NCBI GenBank assembly: GCA_051873875.1
Contig: JBJEFI010000092.1
Span: 1 to 38,577 of the forward strand
Reading direction: 5' to 3'
DNA from: JBJEFI01 sp051873875
GTDB taxonomy: Bacteria > Bacillota > Bacilli > Bacillales > Bacillaceae_G
Length of the DNA stretch: 38,577 nucleotides
Both the position numbers and the translations under genes were made by a program. A model generated the notes under the pieces. It did no database searches, was not told the origin of the DNA, and saw nothing but the letters and a program-made list of their open reading frames with translations. This document shows, in pieces, positions 1-7,751 of the stretch (its first letter is position 1; each line of letters opens with the position of its first letter).

Positions 1-725
1 TTCACTTTCAAATGTATTTAGGATTAAAACATATTGAACCATTTGTAGAAGATGCCGTTGAACAAATGAAAAGAGATGGAATAGAGGAAGCTGTTAGTAT
101 TGTATTAGCACCTCATTATTCCACATTTAGTGTAAAGTCTTATAACGGAAGGGCAATAGCAGCAGCAGAAAAACTTGGAGGATTAACAATTTGTCCAATT
201 GAAAGCTGGTATGAAAACAAAACGTTCATTCAATATTGGACAGAAGAGGTAGCAAGCACCTTCTTTAAAATGAGTGAAGAGGAAAAAGAGAAGGCAATTG
301 TTATTTTCTCTGCTCATAGTTTACCAGAAAAAATATTATTAACTGGTGACCCTTATCCAAACCAATTACAAGCAACAGCTGATGCTATTGCAAAAAACAG
401 CGGCATTAAGCATTACACAATTGGATGGCAAAGTGCAGGGAATACAGGTGAACCTTGGATTGGACCGGATGTTCAAGATTTAACAAGAGATTTATATAAA
501 CAGGGCTACCGTACGTTTGTATATTGTCCAGTTGGTTTCGTATCGGATCATTTAGAAGTATTATATGACAATGATGTGGAGTGTAAAGTAATTACAGAGG
601 AGCTACAAGCTACTTATTATCGACCAGCGATGCCAAATAGCAATCCATTGTTTATTCGTGCATTAGGAGAAGAAGTACTTGCAAAATATGAATTAACACA
701 TAAAGAAAATATGCAAACAACATAG
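1..725 (+). CDS. hemH: Coproporphyrin/protoporphyrin ferrochelatase, 5'-truncated by the window edge
   Basis: Inserts Fe2+ into the porphyrin ring near the end of heme synthesis (coproporphyrin branch in Firmicutes); a soluble cytoplasmic enzyme. The frame is already open at base 3 (H-F-Q before the Met at 12), and GLKHIEPF matches the interior of Bacillus HemH, so the Met at 12 is not the start and roughly 75 N-terminal residues lie outside the window. Visible family signatures are APHYSTFSV, the catalytic-His block SAHSLPEKI, WIGPDVQDLTRDL, and DHLEVLYDND with the conserved Glu. The stop is followed 25 bases later by hemY, whose strong ribosome site (gggggagg) lies in the gap, so the two are probably one transcript. 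hemE would be expected upstream. Confidence 0.95.
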   Translation, partial: HFQMYLGLKHIEPFVEDAVEQMKRDGIEEAVSIVLAPHYSTFSVKSYNGRAIAAAEKLGGLTICPIESWYENKTFIQYWTEEVASTFFKMSEEEKEKAIVIFSAHSLPEKILLTGDPYPNQLQATADAIAKNSGIKHYTIGWQSAGNTGEPWIGPDVQDLTRDLYKQGYRTFVYCPVGFVSDHLEVLYDNDVECKVITEELQATYYRPAMPNSNPLFIRALGEEVLAKYELTHKENMQTT

Positions 726-750
726 TGTATACGAATGAGGGGGGAGGAAT

Positions 751-2175
751 ATGAATAATAAACGAGTTGTCGTAATCGGTGGGGGAATAACTGGATTAAC
801 GACTGCATATCGTTTGCAAAAGGAAATGAAAGAGAAAGGAATTCAAGGGGAAGTTTTGCTAGTCGAAGCATCTACAAAATTAGGTGGAAAGATTCAAACG
901 GTGAGACGAGATGGATTTGTTATTGAACGTGGACCGGATTCTTTTCTTGAACGAAAGCAAAGTGCAGTGAAATTAGTGAAAGAATTAGGGCTAGGGGATC
1001 AATTAGTGAATAATGCAACAGGTAAATCCTTTGTTTTATTACACAATAAGATGTATCCAATTCCAGAAGGTTCTAATATGGGAATACCAACAAAGATAGC
1101 CCCCTTCATTTTTTCTGGTTTATTTTCACCAGCAGGAAAAATCAGAGCAGGTTTTGACTTCATTTTACCAAAAGACAAAGGTAATCAAGCCGATCAATCG
1201 CTTGGCACATTTTTTAGAAGACGCTTTGGTGATGAGGTAGTTGAACATTTAATTGAACCACTATTATCTGGTATTTATGCTGGAAATATTGATGAAATGA
1301 GCTTAATGGCTACCTTCCCAAACTTTTATGCGGTGGAACAAAAATATGGAAGTATTATCCGTGGATTACGAACAATGTCAGATGGAAAGACACAGAAAAA
1401 GGGCCCTAAAAAAGGGATATTTATGACATTGAAAGGTGGTCTAACTACATTAGTAGGGGCCTTGCGGGATGAACTTGATGAAAATATGATTTTACGAGGT
1501 ACGAAAATTTGTAAAATCGAAAAAGTAAACAATGGCTACGATTTATATTTAGCTTCAGGAGATAAAATTTATGCGGATATTGTCGTTGTTGCAACGTCGC
1601 ATAAAACATTGCCAGTTTATTTTTCGGATCATGATTTCTTTAACATGTTTGAATCGATTCCGTCTACTTCTGTTGCCAACGTTGGTCTAGCTTTTAAAGA
1701 AAGTGATATACAAAAAATAGCAAATGGTACAGGATTTGTAGTTTCTAGAAAAAGTGAATATACCTTTACTGCTTGTACGTGGACAAATAAAAAATGGCCC
1801 CATACAACACCAGAAGGGTATGCCTTGTTACGTTGCTATTTAGGAAAACCAGGAGATGAATTAATTTTAGATTCATCGGATGAGGAATTAGTAAACATTG
1901 CTTTAAATGATTTAAGACAAGTAATGGATATTAATGTAGAGCCGCTCTTTTCCGTTGTTACTCGTTGGAAGGAAGCAATGCCACAATATACAGTAGGGCA
2001 TAAGGAACGTTTAGCGGCAATGCATGAATATGTAAATAAAAATCTACCAGGTATTTTTATAGCTGGAAGTTCATATGAAGGTACAGGTCTTCCTGATTGT
2101 ATTAGTCAAGGAGAAAAAGCTGCTGCAAATATTATTAAATATATAGAGGAACAACAACTTGTTTCTCAATCATAA
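751..2175 (+). CDS. hemY: Coproporphyrinogen III oxidase (HemY/CgoX), FAD-dependent
   Basis: Oxidises coproporphyrinogen III to coproporphyrin III, the step before HemH in the Gram-positive heme route. At 474 residues it has the usual family length. The N-terminus has the FAD dinucleotide fold (VVVIGGGITGLTTAYRL, residues 6-22, followed by the Glu of EAS near 40). ERGPDSFLERK and the C-terminal FAD-binding GIFIAGSSYEGTGLPDCI are typical of the family. It sits 25 bases after hemH, and an intrinsic terminator follows the stop, so the heme operon ends here. The next gene is a TetR regulator, as in B. subtilis (yhgD). Confidence 0.95.
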   Translation: MNNKRVVVIGGGITGLTTAYRLQKEMKEKGIQGEVLLVEASTKLGGKIQTVRRDGFVIERGPDSFLERKQSAVKLVKELGLGDQLVNNATGKSFVLLHNKMYPIPEGSNMGIPTKIAPFIFSGLFSPAGKIRAGFDFILPKDKGNQADQSLGTFFRRRFGDEVVEHLIEPLLSGIYAGNIDEMSLMATFPNFYAVEQKYGSIIRGLRTMSDGKTQKKGPKKGIFMTLKGGLTTLVGALRDELDENMILRGTKICKIEKVNNGYDLYLASGDKIYADIVVVATSHKTLPVYFSDHDFFNMFESIPSTSVANVGLAFKESDIQKIANGTGFVVSRKSEYTFTACTWTNKKWPHTTPEGYALLRCYLGKPGDELILDSSDEELVNIALNDLRQVMDINVEPLFSVVTRWKEAMPQYTVGHKERLAAMHEYVNKNLPGIFIAGSSYEGTGLPDCISQGEKAAANIIKYIEEQQLVSQS

Positions 2176-2183
2176 AAACAGAG

Positions 2184-2216
2184 GGTTATATTAGAAGTGC
2201 TAATATAGCCTTTTTT
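2184..2216 (+). terminator. Intrinsic terminator of the heme genes
   Basis: A 10-bp stem (GGTTATATTA with TAATATAGCC, one G-U pair) around a 7-base loop is followed by six T, starting 8 bases after the hemY stop. Confidence 0.8.
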
Positions 2217-2331
2217 GATGAAAGAAAAAGAAATTGTGTCCTTTTTTTCTGTTTCTTTTTTTAGAGTATTTGTATTGTCCTATTTTATTATGGTAATCTA
2301 CTAGGAGAATAGTATGATGGAGGTTTCGGTA

Positions 2332-2907
2332 GTGAGTATTGATCGAAAACAATGGATTTTAGAAGGAGCAAAAGAAGCTTTTTCTAGTTATGGATATAAG
2401 GCAACAACAATGGATAATGTTGCTAAAATTGCTAAAGTGGGCAAAGGAACGATTTATTTATATTTCAAAAGTAAAGAAGAGTTATTTTCAGCGATTATTG
2501 AAGAACATGTCAAAGAAATGATTAGCCTTGCAAAAAGTGTTATTTCACCAGGGAAATCATTTTTTGAAAATGCAAATAGTGCACTATATGCTGTTTTAGA
2601 TTTTCGTATGCAACAAAAATTTGCATTAAAATTATTAGAAGAGCAGCGTGAATTTGGAACAAGAGCGGTAAACGAGGCAATGAAAACAATTGATGATGCC
2701 ATTGTATCTTTTATAAAAGAAAAAATTGAATTGGCAATTGAACGTGGTGAATTAAAAGAATGCAATCCAGAAATTACAGCTTTTGTCTTATTGAAATTAT
2801 ATATTGCTCTTATTTATGAATGGGAACAAACAAGAGAACCGTTAACAAAAGAAGATATGGCTAATTTATTTGAACTGTACTTTATAACTGGGATTAAAAA
2901 AAGTTAA
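2332..2907 (+). CDS. yhgD: TetR/AcrR-family transcriptional regulator, YhgD-like
   Basis: One-domain TetR-type repressor: an N-terminal helix-turn-helix (ATTMDNVAKIAKVGKGTIYLYF, about residues 25-46) and a helical ligand domain. The effector cannot be read from sequence. Position directly after hemY matches yhgD of B. subtilis, but the usual partner yhgE, a large membrane protein, is absent. Start choice: an ATG lies at 2314, but GTG at 2332 has a near-perfect GGAGG (2319-2323) 8 bases upstream and gives the usual N-terminus (V-S-I-D-R-K-Q-W-I-L), so I prefer 191 residues. The ATG has its own weaker AGGAG at 2303-2307 and cannot be excluded. It is apparently monocistronic. Confidence 0.85.
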   Translation: MSIDRKQWILEGAKEAFSSYGYKATTMDNVAKIAKVGKGTIYLYFKSKEELFSAIIEEHVKEMISLAKSVISPGKSFFENANSALYAVLDFRMQQKFALKLLEEQREFGTRAVNEAMKTIDDAIVSFIKEKIELAIERGELKECNPEITAFVLLKLYIALIYEWEQTREPLTKEDMANLFELYFITGIKKS

Positions 2908-2927
2908 AGCTATAAATAAATAATATT

Positions 2928-2984
2928 TTGCAAAATGTTTCCATAAACTGATATAATATGTATTATAATCAGAAAACGTTTACA
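2928..2984 (+). promoter_or_regulatory. Promoter with LacI-type operator ahead of the LacI-family gene
   Basis: TTGCAA (2928-2933), an 18-base spacer and a perfect TATAAT (2952-2957) form a sigma-A promoter. Just downstream, AGAAAACGTTTACA (2971-2984) matches the LacI-family/cre operator pattern TGNAANCGNTTNCA at all but the first base. It would lie over the start of the transcript, which suggests autorepression or CcpA control. Confidence 0.7.
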
Positions 2985-3018
2985 TATGTGCGTGTTTTAT
3001 CCATGGGGGGTGGAAGAG

Positions 3019-4035
3019 GTGGCAACAATTGAGGATGTTGCAAAATTAGCTGGTTTGTCACGTACAACTGTTTCAAGAGTTATGAATAATCATCCGTACG
3101 TATCGGAAGAAAAGAAGAAACGTGTCAAACAAGCTATGGAAGAATTAGGATTTGTACCAAATTCAGCTGCAAGACGATTACGAAATCAAAAGACGGAAAT
3201 TATTGCAGTATTAGTTCCAAGAGTAACGAATCCATTTTTTAGTAAATTAATAGAATCACTAGAGATGAAAGCGTCGGAAAGAAATTATTGTTTAATCATT
3301 TGCCAAACCCATTATAATCCCCAAAAAGAGTTAGATTACATTGATTTACTGAGAACAAAGCAAGTAGACGGTATGATAATTTGTTCGATGTTAAATAAAT
3401 GGGAAGCGCTTGAACCAGCATTGGATTATGGACCAATTATCTTTTGTAATGAATTTGATGAAAGTATTGAAGCACCAGGAGTACGCTTCAATCAAGTTCA
3501 AGGAGCGTATATAGCTGTTCAACATTTAATTAAGCAAGGTCATTCTAGAATGGTATTTTGTAGTGGACATGTGAATACGAATATTGCAAAACAACGTGAG
3601 GTAGGTATTTTAAAAGCACTTCACGAGGGTGGCTTATTATTATCTGACCAAACGTTTATTTCAAATGCCTATGAGTTAGAGGATGGCTATAATATTTTTC
3701 ATCAATGGAGTAAATTATCCCCAAAACCAACTGCAATTTTTGCAGGTGGAGATGAGATTGCAGCAGGAATTATTATGGAAGCAAAGCGAAATGGGGTTTC
3801 GATTCCAGAGGAATTAGCTGTTGTCGGCTTTGATAATCAGGCAATTTCAATTATTTCTCAACCGGCAATTACAACAATTGATCAACCAGTTCATTTGTTA
3901 GCAAATAAAGTAATTGAGATTATGATTGAAAAGATTAAATCGAAAAATTACCATGAAAAAGAAATTTATGAGTTTGATTTAGAACTAATTGAACGGGAAT
4001 CCACAAAGGAAATGGTACAAATGGAAGAGATCTGA
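3019..4035 (+). CDS. LacI/GalR-family transcriptional regulator, ligand unknown
   Basis: An N-terminal LacI helix-turn-helix (ATIEDVAKLAGLSRTTVSRV) with hinge helix (PNSAARRLRNQKT) is joined to a periplasmic-binding-protein-like sugar domain (IIAVLVPRVTNPFFSKLIES through AVVGFDNQAISIISQPAITT). Start choice: an in-frame ATG exists at 2986, but it would add M-C-V-F-Y-P-W-G and has no good ribosome site. GTG at 3019 has a G-rich site (3005-3010) 8 bases upstream and gives the canonical (M)ATIEDVAKLAG start, 338 residues. No sugar operon adjoins it, so its regulon is unclear. Its own operator resembles the sites around the maltodextrin genes at the far end of the window, but CcpA sites look the same. 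Confidence 0.88.
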   Translation: MATIEDVAKLAGLSRTTVSRVMNNHPYVSEEKKKRVKQAMEELGFVPNSAARRLRNQKTEIIAVLVPRVTNPFFSKLIESLEMKASERNYCLIICQTHYNPQKELDYIDLLRTKQVDGMIICSMLNKWEALEPALDYGPIIFCNEFDESIEAPGVRFNQVQGAYIAVQHLIKQGHSRMVFCSGHVNTNIAKQREVGILKALHEGGLLLSDQTFISNAYELEDGYNIFHQWSKLSPKPTAIFAGGDEIAAGIIMEAKRNGVSIPEELAVVGFDNQAISIISQPAITTIDQPVHLLANKVIEIMIEKIKSKNYHEKEIYEFDLELIERESTKEMVQMEEI

Positions 4036-4051
4036 TAAGGGTCTCTTTTTT
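4026..4051 (+). terminator. Terminator overlapping the end of the LacI-family gene
   Basis: AGAGATC (4026-4032) pairs with GGTCTCT (4040-4046) with one G-U pair, followed by a T run to 4051. The left arm lies within the last codons of the gene. Confidence 0.7.
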
Positions 4052-4137
4052 ATGAAAGCGTTTATTAAAAAATGATATGAATTTCTTAAATAGAAAAATT
4101 ATTTTGTAGCACAATCCATATTATTACATTTGTAAGA

Positions 4138-4166
4138 TTGACAAATATCTTACTAATATATATTAT
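4138..4166 (+). promoter_or_regulatory. Sigma-A promoter of cdd
   Basis: A perfect TTGACA (4138-4143), 17-base spacer and TATTAT (4161-4166). The predicted leader of about 65 bases includes a small hairpin (CCCAACA with TGTTTGGG around 4177-4196, one bulged T) of unknown function. Confidence 0.7.
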
Positions 4167-4239
4167 TAAAAGTCCTCCCCAACAATTATGTTTGGGCTAG
4201 GAAATAGTGATAAGTTCGTTCGTAGAAAGGATGAATAGT

Positions 4240-4638
4240 ATGAATAAAGAGCTATTAATGGAAAGTGCACGTAAGGTGAAAGAAAATGCATACGCACCTT
4301 ATTCTAAATTCTCAGTTGGAGCAGCATTATTACTAAAAGATGGTACTGTAATTAATGGCGTAAATGTGGAAAATGTTTCATTCGGTGCAACAAATTGTGC
4401 AGAAAGAACAGCTATTTTCGCAGCAATAGCAAACGGGTATAAGAAAGGCGATTTTCAGGCTATAGCTATCGCAGGTGATACAGAAGATTTTCTTCCACCT
4501 TGCAGTATTTGCAGACAAGTTATGGCAGAATTTTGTTCACCTAATATGCCGGTTTATTTAACGAATGAGAAAAAAGATATATTAGAATTGACTTTAAGAG
4601 AATTATTACCTTACGCTTTTACAGATTTAGAGATGTAA
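4240..4638 (+). CDS. cdd: Cytidine deaminase
   Basis: Hydrolytic deamination of cytidine and deoxycytidine to (deoxy)uridine in pyrimidine salvage; a small zinc enzyme, normally a homotetramer. The zinc and catalytic residues are all present: C53-A-E55 (NCAERTAIF) and C88-x-x-C91 (PPCSICRQV), and the substrate segment YSKFSVGAALL is intact. An ATG at 4207 would give 143 residues. I choose ATG 4240 (132 residues), which has AAAGG at 4226-4230 about 9 bases upstream and fits the family N-terminus. It has its own promoter and terminator. In B. subtilis cdd sits beside era instead, so this copy is relocated or additional. Confidence 0.93.
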   Translation: MNKELLMESARKVKENAYAPYSKFSVGAALLLKDGTVINGVNVENVSFGATNCAERTAIFAAIANGYKKGDFQAIAIAGDTEDFLPPCSICRQVMAEFCSPNMPVYLTNEKKDILELTLRELLPYAFTDLEM

Positions 4639-4690
4639 AGGCAAGGATAGATACAAATTGAATAAAATTTATGCGTAATTCAATGAAGAA

Positions 4691-4717
4691 AGGACCACTT
4701 AATTGTGGTCCTTTTTA
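4691..4717 (+). terminator. Terminator of cdd
   Basis: AGGACCAC (4691-4698) and GTGGTCCT (4705-4712) form a perfect 8-bp stem with a 6-base loop and T run. Confidence 0.88.
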
Positions 4718-4756
4718 TTTCAATCATGAATTTGAAACAGAACATAATAAAAGAAA

Positions 4757-4777
4757 AAGACCGATATAATCGGTCTT
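4757..4777 (-). terminator. Minus-strand terminator facing cdd
   Basis: AAGACCGAT (4757-4765) and ATCGGTCTT (4769-4777) make a 9-bp stem with a 3-base loop. The bases to its left are A-rich, which reads as a U run on the minus strand. It would end minus-strand transcription coming from the yhfH gene. Confidence 0.7.
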
Positions 4778-4831
4778 CAAAAGAAACTTTTATCATGCAA
4801 GCGGGGGTAGAATTGCTTACATCATATTGAA

Positions 4832-4864
4832 CTGTTTTATTTTCGGGCAATTAAAATAAAACAG
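4832..4864. repeat. Perfect 12-bp inverted repeat just past yhfH
   Basis: CTGTTTTATTTT (4832-4843) and AAAATAAAACAG (4853-4864) are perfectly complementary around a 9-base centre. It starts 8 bases beyond the yhfH stop on the minus strand. It may act as a first, AT-rich 3' hairpin for that transcript, with the stronger terminator at 4757-4777 as backup. Confidence 0.6.
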
Positions 4865-4872
4865 GAGTTCAC

Positions 4873-4998
4873 TTAAATTTTGTTGCAAGTTTCGCATTTG
4901 TTTGTATAGCACTCATGTTGTTCATGCATTGATTTTCCACATGTTGTGCATTTTTTTGGAGGTAATGTTTTTAAAAATTCAGACATCTTCATTAACAT
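4873..4998 (-). CDS. yhfH: YhfH-family zinc-ribbon microprotein, 41 residues
   Basis: A 41-residue protein: M-L-M-K-M-S-E-F-L-K-T-L-P-P-K-K, then CTTCG, then MHEQHECYTNKCETCNKI. Two knuckles (C17-x2-C20 and, after C30, C35-x2-C38) look like a small zinc-binding ribbon, and LPPKKC is the hallmark of the YhfH family next to yhfI in B. subtilis. Molecular function is unknown. Support for a real gene: a GGGAGATGGG ribosome site, an excellent minus-strand promoter (TTGACA, 17 bases, TACAAT) and a following terminator. It is transcribed divergently from the yhfI homologue. Confidence 0.88.
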   Translation of the reverse strand: MLMKMSEFLKTLPPKKCTTCGKSMHEQHECYTNKCETCNKI

Positions 4999-5030
4999 AT
5001 TCCCATCTCCCATATCGGTTTATATTACAT

Positions 5031-5059
5031 ATTGTATTAACACAGAGTAGATTTGTCAA
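5031..5059 (-). promoter_or_regulatory. Sigma-A promoter of yhfH
   Basis: On the minus strand, TTGACA (5059-5054), a 17-base spacer and TACAAT (5036-5031), about 30 bases before the start codon at 4998. Confidence 0.8.
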
Positions 5060-5147
5060 CTCTGTTTTATAACAAAATTAAAAAAATAATGAAAATAAAA
5101 ACAGGATAAGCTATAGTTAAAGAAGAAAGATGAAAGGAGAAAAAGAA

Positions 5148-5882
5148 ATGAAAGTAACTGTACTTGGTTTTTGGGGAGGGTATCCAGAAAAAGCAGAAGC
5201 TACATCTGGTTATTTATTTGAACATGATAACTATCGCTTACTTGTTGATTGTGGTAGTGGTGTGTTGGCCCAATTACAAACATATATCTCGATTGAACAA
5301 ATTGATGCAGTCATTCTTTCTCATTATCATCATGACCATATTGCTGATGTTGGTGTTCTTCAATATGCAAGACAAATTCGTTCATTAAATGGAGTAGAGA
5401 TGAGCGAACTTCCTATTTATGGACATGGAAATGATAAATTGAATTTTAATCATTTAACAGTGGCGCCTTATACAAAAGGAATTGCTTATGATCCAGAAGA
5501 AGCATTAAAAATAGGGCCATTTACAATTACGTTCTTAAAAACAGTCCATCCTGTTGAATGTTATGGAATGCGAATTACTGCAGGAGAACATACTGTTACA
5601 TATACAGCTGACTCTAGTTATTTAGAGGAGCTACCAGCATTTGCAAAAGATAGTGATGCATTAATTGTCGACTGTAATGGTTACGCAGATCAAGATATGA
5701 AAAAAGCTGGTCATATGAATAGTACAGAATGTGGAAAATTGGCTGCAAAGTCGCATGTAAAAACATTAATCCTTTCTCATTTACCTCATTTTAGAATGAC
5801 AGAAGATTTAGTAGTAGAAGCAATGAAAGAGTTTGATGGGAAAGTGTTACTAGCAAAAACAGGACTAGAGATTCATTTTTAA
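5148..5882 (+). CDS. yhfI: Metallo-beta-lactamase-fold hydrolase, YhfI-like
   Basis: Cytoplasmic metallo-hydrolase of the RNase Z/phosphodiesterase-like part of the superfamily; substrate unknown. The metal motif H59-x-H61-x-D63-H64 (LSHYHHDHIAD) is intact. Further conserved ligands are seen in KTVHPVECYGMRI, the Asp of TYTADSSYLEEL, and the final His of LILSHLPHF. Start choice: an ATG at 5130 overlaps the ribosome site; ATG 5148 follows GGAG (5136-5139) by 8 bases and gives 244 residues, the length of B. subtilis YhfI. It is divergent from yhfH and has its own terminator. The lplJ and yhfK genes that follow in B. subtilis are missing. Confidence 0.9.
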   Translation: MKVTVLGFWGGYPEKAEATSGYLFEHDNYRLLVDCGSGVLAQLQTYISIEQIDAVILSHYHHDHIADVGVLQYARQIRSLNGVEMSELPIYGHGNDKLNFNHLTVAPYTKGIAYDPEEALKIGPFTITFLKTVHPVECYGMRITAGEHTVTYTADSSYLEELPAFAKDSDALIVDCNGYADQDMKKAGHMNSTECGKLAAKSHVKTLILSHLPHFRMTEDLVVEAMKEFDGKVLLAKTGLEIHF

Positions 5883-5890
5883 TGAATTCA

Positions 5891-5922
5891 AAAGAAGATA
5901 GCTTATAAGCTATCTTCTTTTT
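5891..5922 (+). terminator. Terminator of yhfI
   Basis: A 30-base perfect palindrome centred on GCTTATAAGC, with arms AAAGAAGATAGC and GCTATCTTCTTT, ending in T. Its A-rich left flank would also let it stop minus-strand transcripts. Confidence 0.88.
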
Positions 5923-5987
5923 TGATGTTACACGTTGAATAATATTCTTCCCCTTCGTTCTATACGAAAACAAGTGACAACCACTTG

Positions 5988-6040
5988 TGAATGAATTGCC
6001 ATTCATAATAATTGCAATGTCCTAAAGACTTACTTATAAT
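5988..6040 (+). promoter_or_regulatory. FadR-like operator and sigma-A promoter of lcfB
   Basis: TGAATGAATTGCCATTCA (5988-6005) is a near-perfect inverted repeat differing at two positions from the B. subtilis FadR box (TGAATGAMTANTCATTCA). Six bases downstream lies TTGCAA (6012-6017), a 17-base spacer and a perfect TATAAT (6035-6040). lcfB (yhfL) is a known FadR target in B. subtilis, so repression relieved by long-chain acyl-CoA is expected. Confidence 0.78.
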
Positions 6041-6088
6041 TGTTTTGTAGTCTAAATGTTCAGAATTGTCGGGAGAAGGGGGATAAGA

Positions 6089-7642
6089 ATGAATTTATTA
6101 CAAAGTTTACAAGTTACTTCTCAAAGTCATCAAGACAAAATCGCATATGTATTTCAAGACAAACCAACAACGTATGGGGAGTTAGGGACATACGTATCCA
6201 TGTTTGCAGGTGGGTTAGCAAATTTGGGAGTAAAAAAGGGAGACCATATTGCATTAATTCTTGGAAATTCACCACATTTTATTATCGGTTTATACGGTGC
6301 TTGGCGATTAGGGGCAACAGTTATTCCGATTAATCCTTTGTATACGCCAGAAGAAATTGCCTATATTTTAAACAATGGAGATGTAAATACAATTGTTACA
6401 TTTGATGTATTAGTACCTCTTGTTCAAAAAATGGCAGCTAGCATTCCAAATGTTAAAAATATAATTGCTTGTGAGACCTCAACAGATAGTCATCAAGAAC
6501 TGCCACAAATTCCAAACATAAAAATGAAAACGTTTACTGAGTTGATAAAATTAGGAACAACAGTACCTCCAGTATATGAAGCAGAACCAGATGATGTTGC
6601 GGTTATTTTGTATACATCTGGAACAACTGGAAAACCAAAAGGTGCGATGTTAACGCATAAAAATTTATATAGCAATGCAAGTGATGTTGCTGAATATTTA
6701 CAATTTACCAATGAAGATCGAGTCATTGCAGCACTTCCAATGTTCCATGTTTTCTGTTTAACAGTTGTTGTAAATGCCTCTATTGTAAATGGGGCAACAA
6801 TGTTAATTATGCCAAAATTTAGTCCACAGGAATTGTTTAGACTTGCTAATACGTATGAGGCAAGTATTTTTGCTGGCGTGCCAACGATGTATAACTTTGC
6901 TTTACAAGTTGGAAAACAAGCTGGATTAACATTATCAACGTTACGCTTATGTATTTCAGGTGGTGCGTCTTTACCAGTGGCATTATTGAAAGCGTTCGAA
7001 GAACAGTTTGGCGTTGCTGTTTCTGAAGGATATGGATTGTCAGAAGCATCTCCTGTAACATGTTTTAACCCACTTGATCGTCCAAGAAAACCAGGTTCAA
7101 TTGGTCCAAGCATTATTAACGTGGAAAATAAAGTCGTTAATGAATTAGGCGAAGAAGTTCCTGTAGGAGAAGTTGGCGAATTAATTGTTCGTGGTCCAAA
7201 CGTAATGAAAGGCTATTATAAAATGCCTGAAGATACAATGTCTGCAATTAAGGATGATTGGCTATATACAGGTGATTTAGCACGAATGGATGAAGATGGT
7301 TATTTCTACATCGTTGATCGTAAAAAAGATATGATTATTGTTGGGGGATATAATGTGTATCCAAGAGAAGTAGAGGAAGCATTGTATCATCATCCGGATG
7401 TATTAGAAACGATTGTATTAGGCGTTCCTGATGAAAACTTTGGAGAAGCTGTCGTTGCCTTCGTTGTTCCAAAAACAGATACATTAACAGAAGCGGAATT
7501 AATAGCTTATTGCAAAGAACATTTAGCGAAATATAAAATACCTGCTAAATTTGTCTTTATTGAAGAATTACCGAAAAATACAACAGGTAAAATTTTGAGA
7601 AGAGCACTACGAGACCAAATGCAAGAAGAAGTAGAATTATAA
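6089..7642 (+). CDS. lcfB: Long-chain fatty-acid--CoA ligase
   Basis: Activates fatty acids to acyl-CoA through an acyl-adenylate, feeding beta-oxidation. It is an ANL (AMP-binding) enzyme of 517 residues. Seen in order: phosphate loop ILYTSGTTGKPKGAML (about 173-188), YGLSEASPVT, adenylate-binding YTGDLARMDEDGY, hinge DRKKDMIIVGGYNVYPREVE, and the C-terminal catalytic lysine in PKNTTGKILRR (about K500). The open frame extends up to 6056, but ATG 6089 has AAGGGGG (6076-6082) 6 bases upstream and starts MNLLQSL, so I choose it. It is monocistronic with a FadR-like box. The pairing with aceBA downstream makes sense, because acetyl-CoA from fatty acids needs the glyoxylate shunt. Confidence 0.93.
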   Translation: MNLLQSLQVTSQSHQDKIAYVFQDKPTTYGELGTYVSMFAGGLANLGVKKGDHIALILGNSPHFIIGLYGAWRLGATVIPINPLYTPEEIAYILNNGDVNTIVTFDVLVPLVQKMAASIPNVKNIIACETSTDSHQELPQIPNIKMKTFTELIKLGTTVPPVYEAEPDDVAVILYTSGTTGKPKGAMLTHKNLYSNASDVAEYLQFTNEDRVIAALPMFHVFCLTVVVNASIVNGATMLIMPKFSPQELFRLANTYEASIFAGVPTMYNFALQVGKQAGLTLSTLRLCISGGASLPVALLKAFEEQFGVAVSEGYGLSEASPVTCFNPLDRPRKPGSIGPSIINVENKVVNELGEEVPVGEVGELIVRGPNVMKGYYKMPEDTMSAIKDDWLYTGDLARMDEDGYFYIVDRKKDMIIVGGYNVYPREVEEALYHHPDVLETIVLGVPDENFGEAVVAFVVPKTDTLTEAELIAYCKEHLAKYKIPAKFVFIEELPKNTTGKILRRALRDQMQEEVEL

Positions 7643-7653
7643 TCTTCATTTTT

Positions 7654-7701
7654 AGAGATTGGTATTCATGTTAATCAAAACATGGATGCCAATCTCTTTT
7701 T
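7654..7701 (+). terminator. Terminator of lcfB
   Basis: A long stem: AGAGATTGGTAT, a mismatch and CATGTT pair with AACATG, a mismatch and ATGCCAATCTCT (G-U included), followed by a T run. Confidence 0.88.
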
Positions 7702-7751
7702 GTTCTAAAAAAGACAACCTCTGCTATATATGATAAGGAGGGGGGCGAGCA

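Noticed and set aside
5164..5388. 74-codon plus-strand frame inside yhfI
   Set aside because: Shadow of the metallo-hydrolase in another frame; no independent ribosome site.
6040..6333. 97-codon plus-strand frame overlapping the start of lcfB
   Set aside because: It runs through the lcfB promoter end and coding region in a different frame with no recognisable protein.
6493..7113. 206-codon minus-strand frame opposite lcfB
   Set aside because: It lies wholly inside a clear acyl-CoA ligase gene, has no ribosome site or family features, and mirrors the codon pattern of the true frame.
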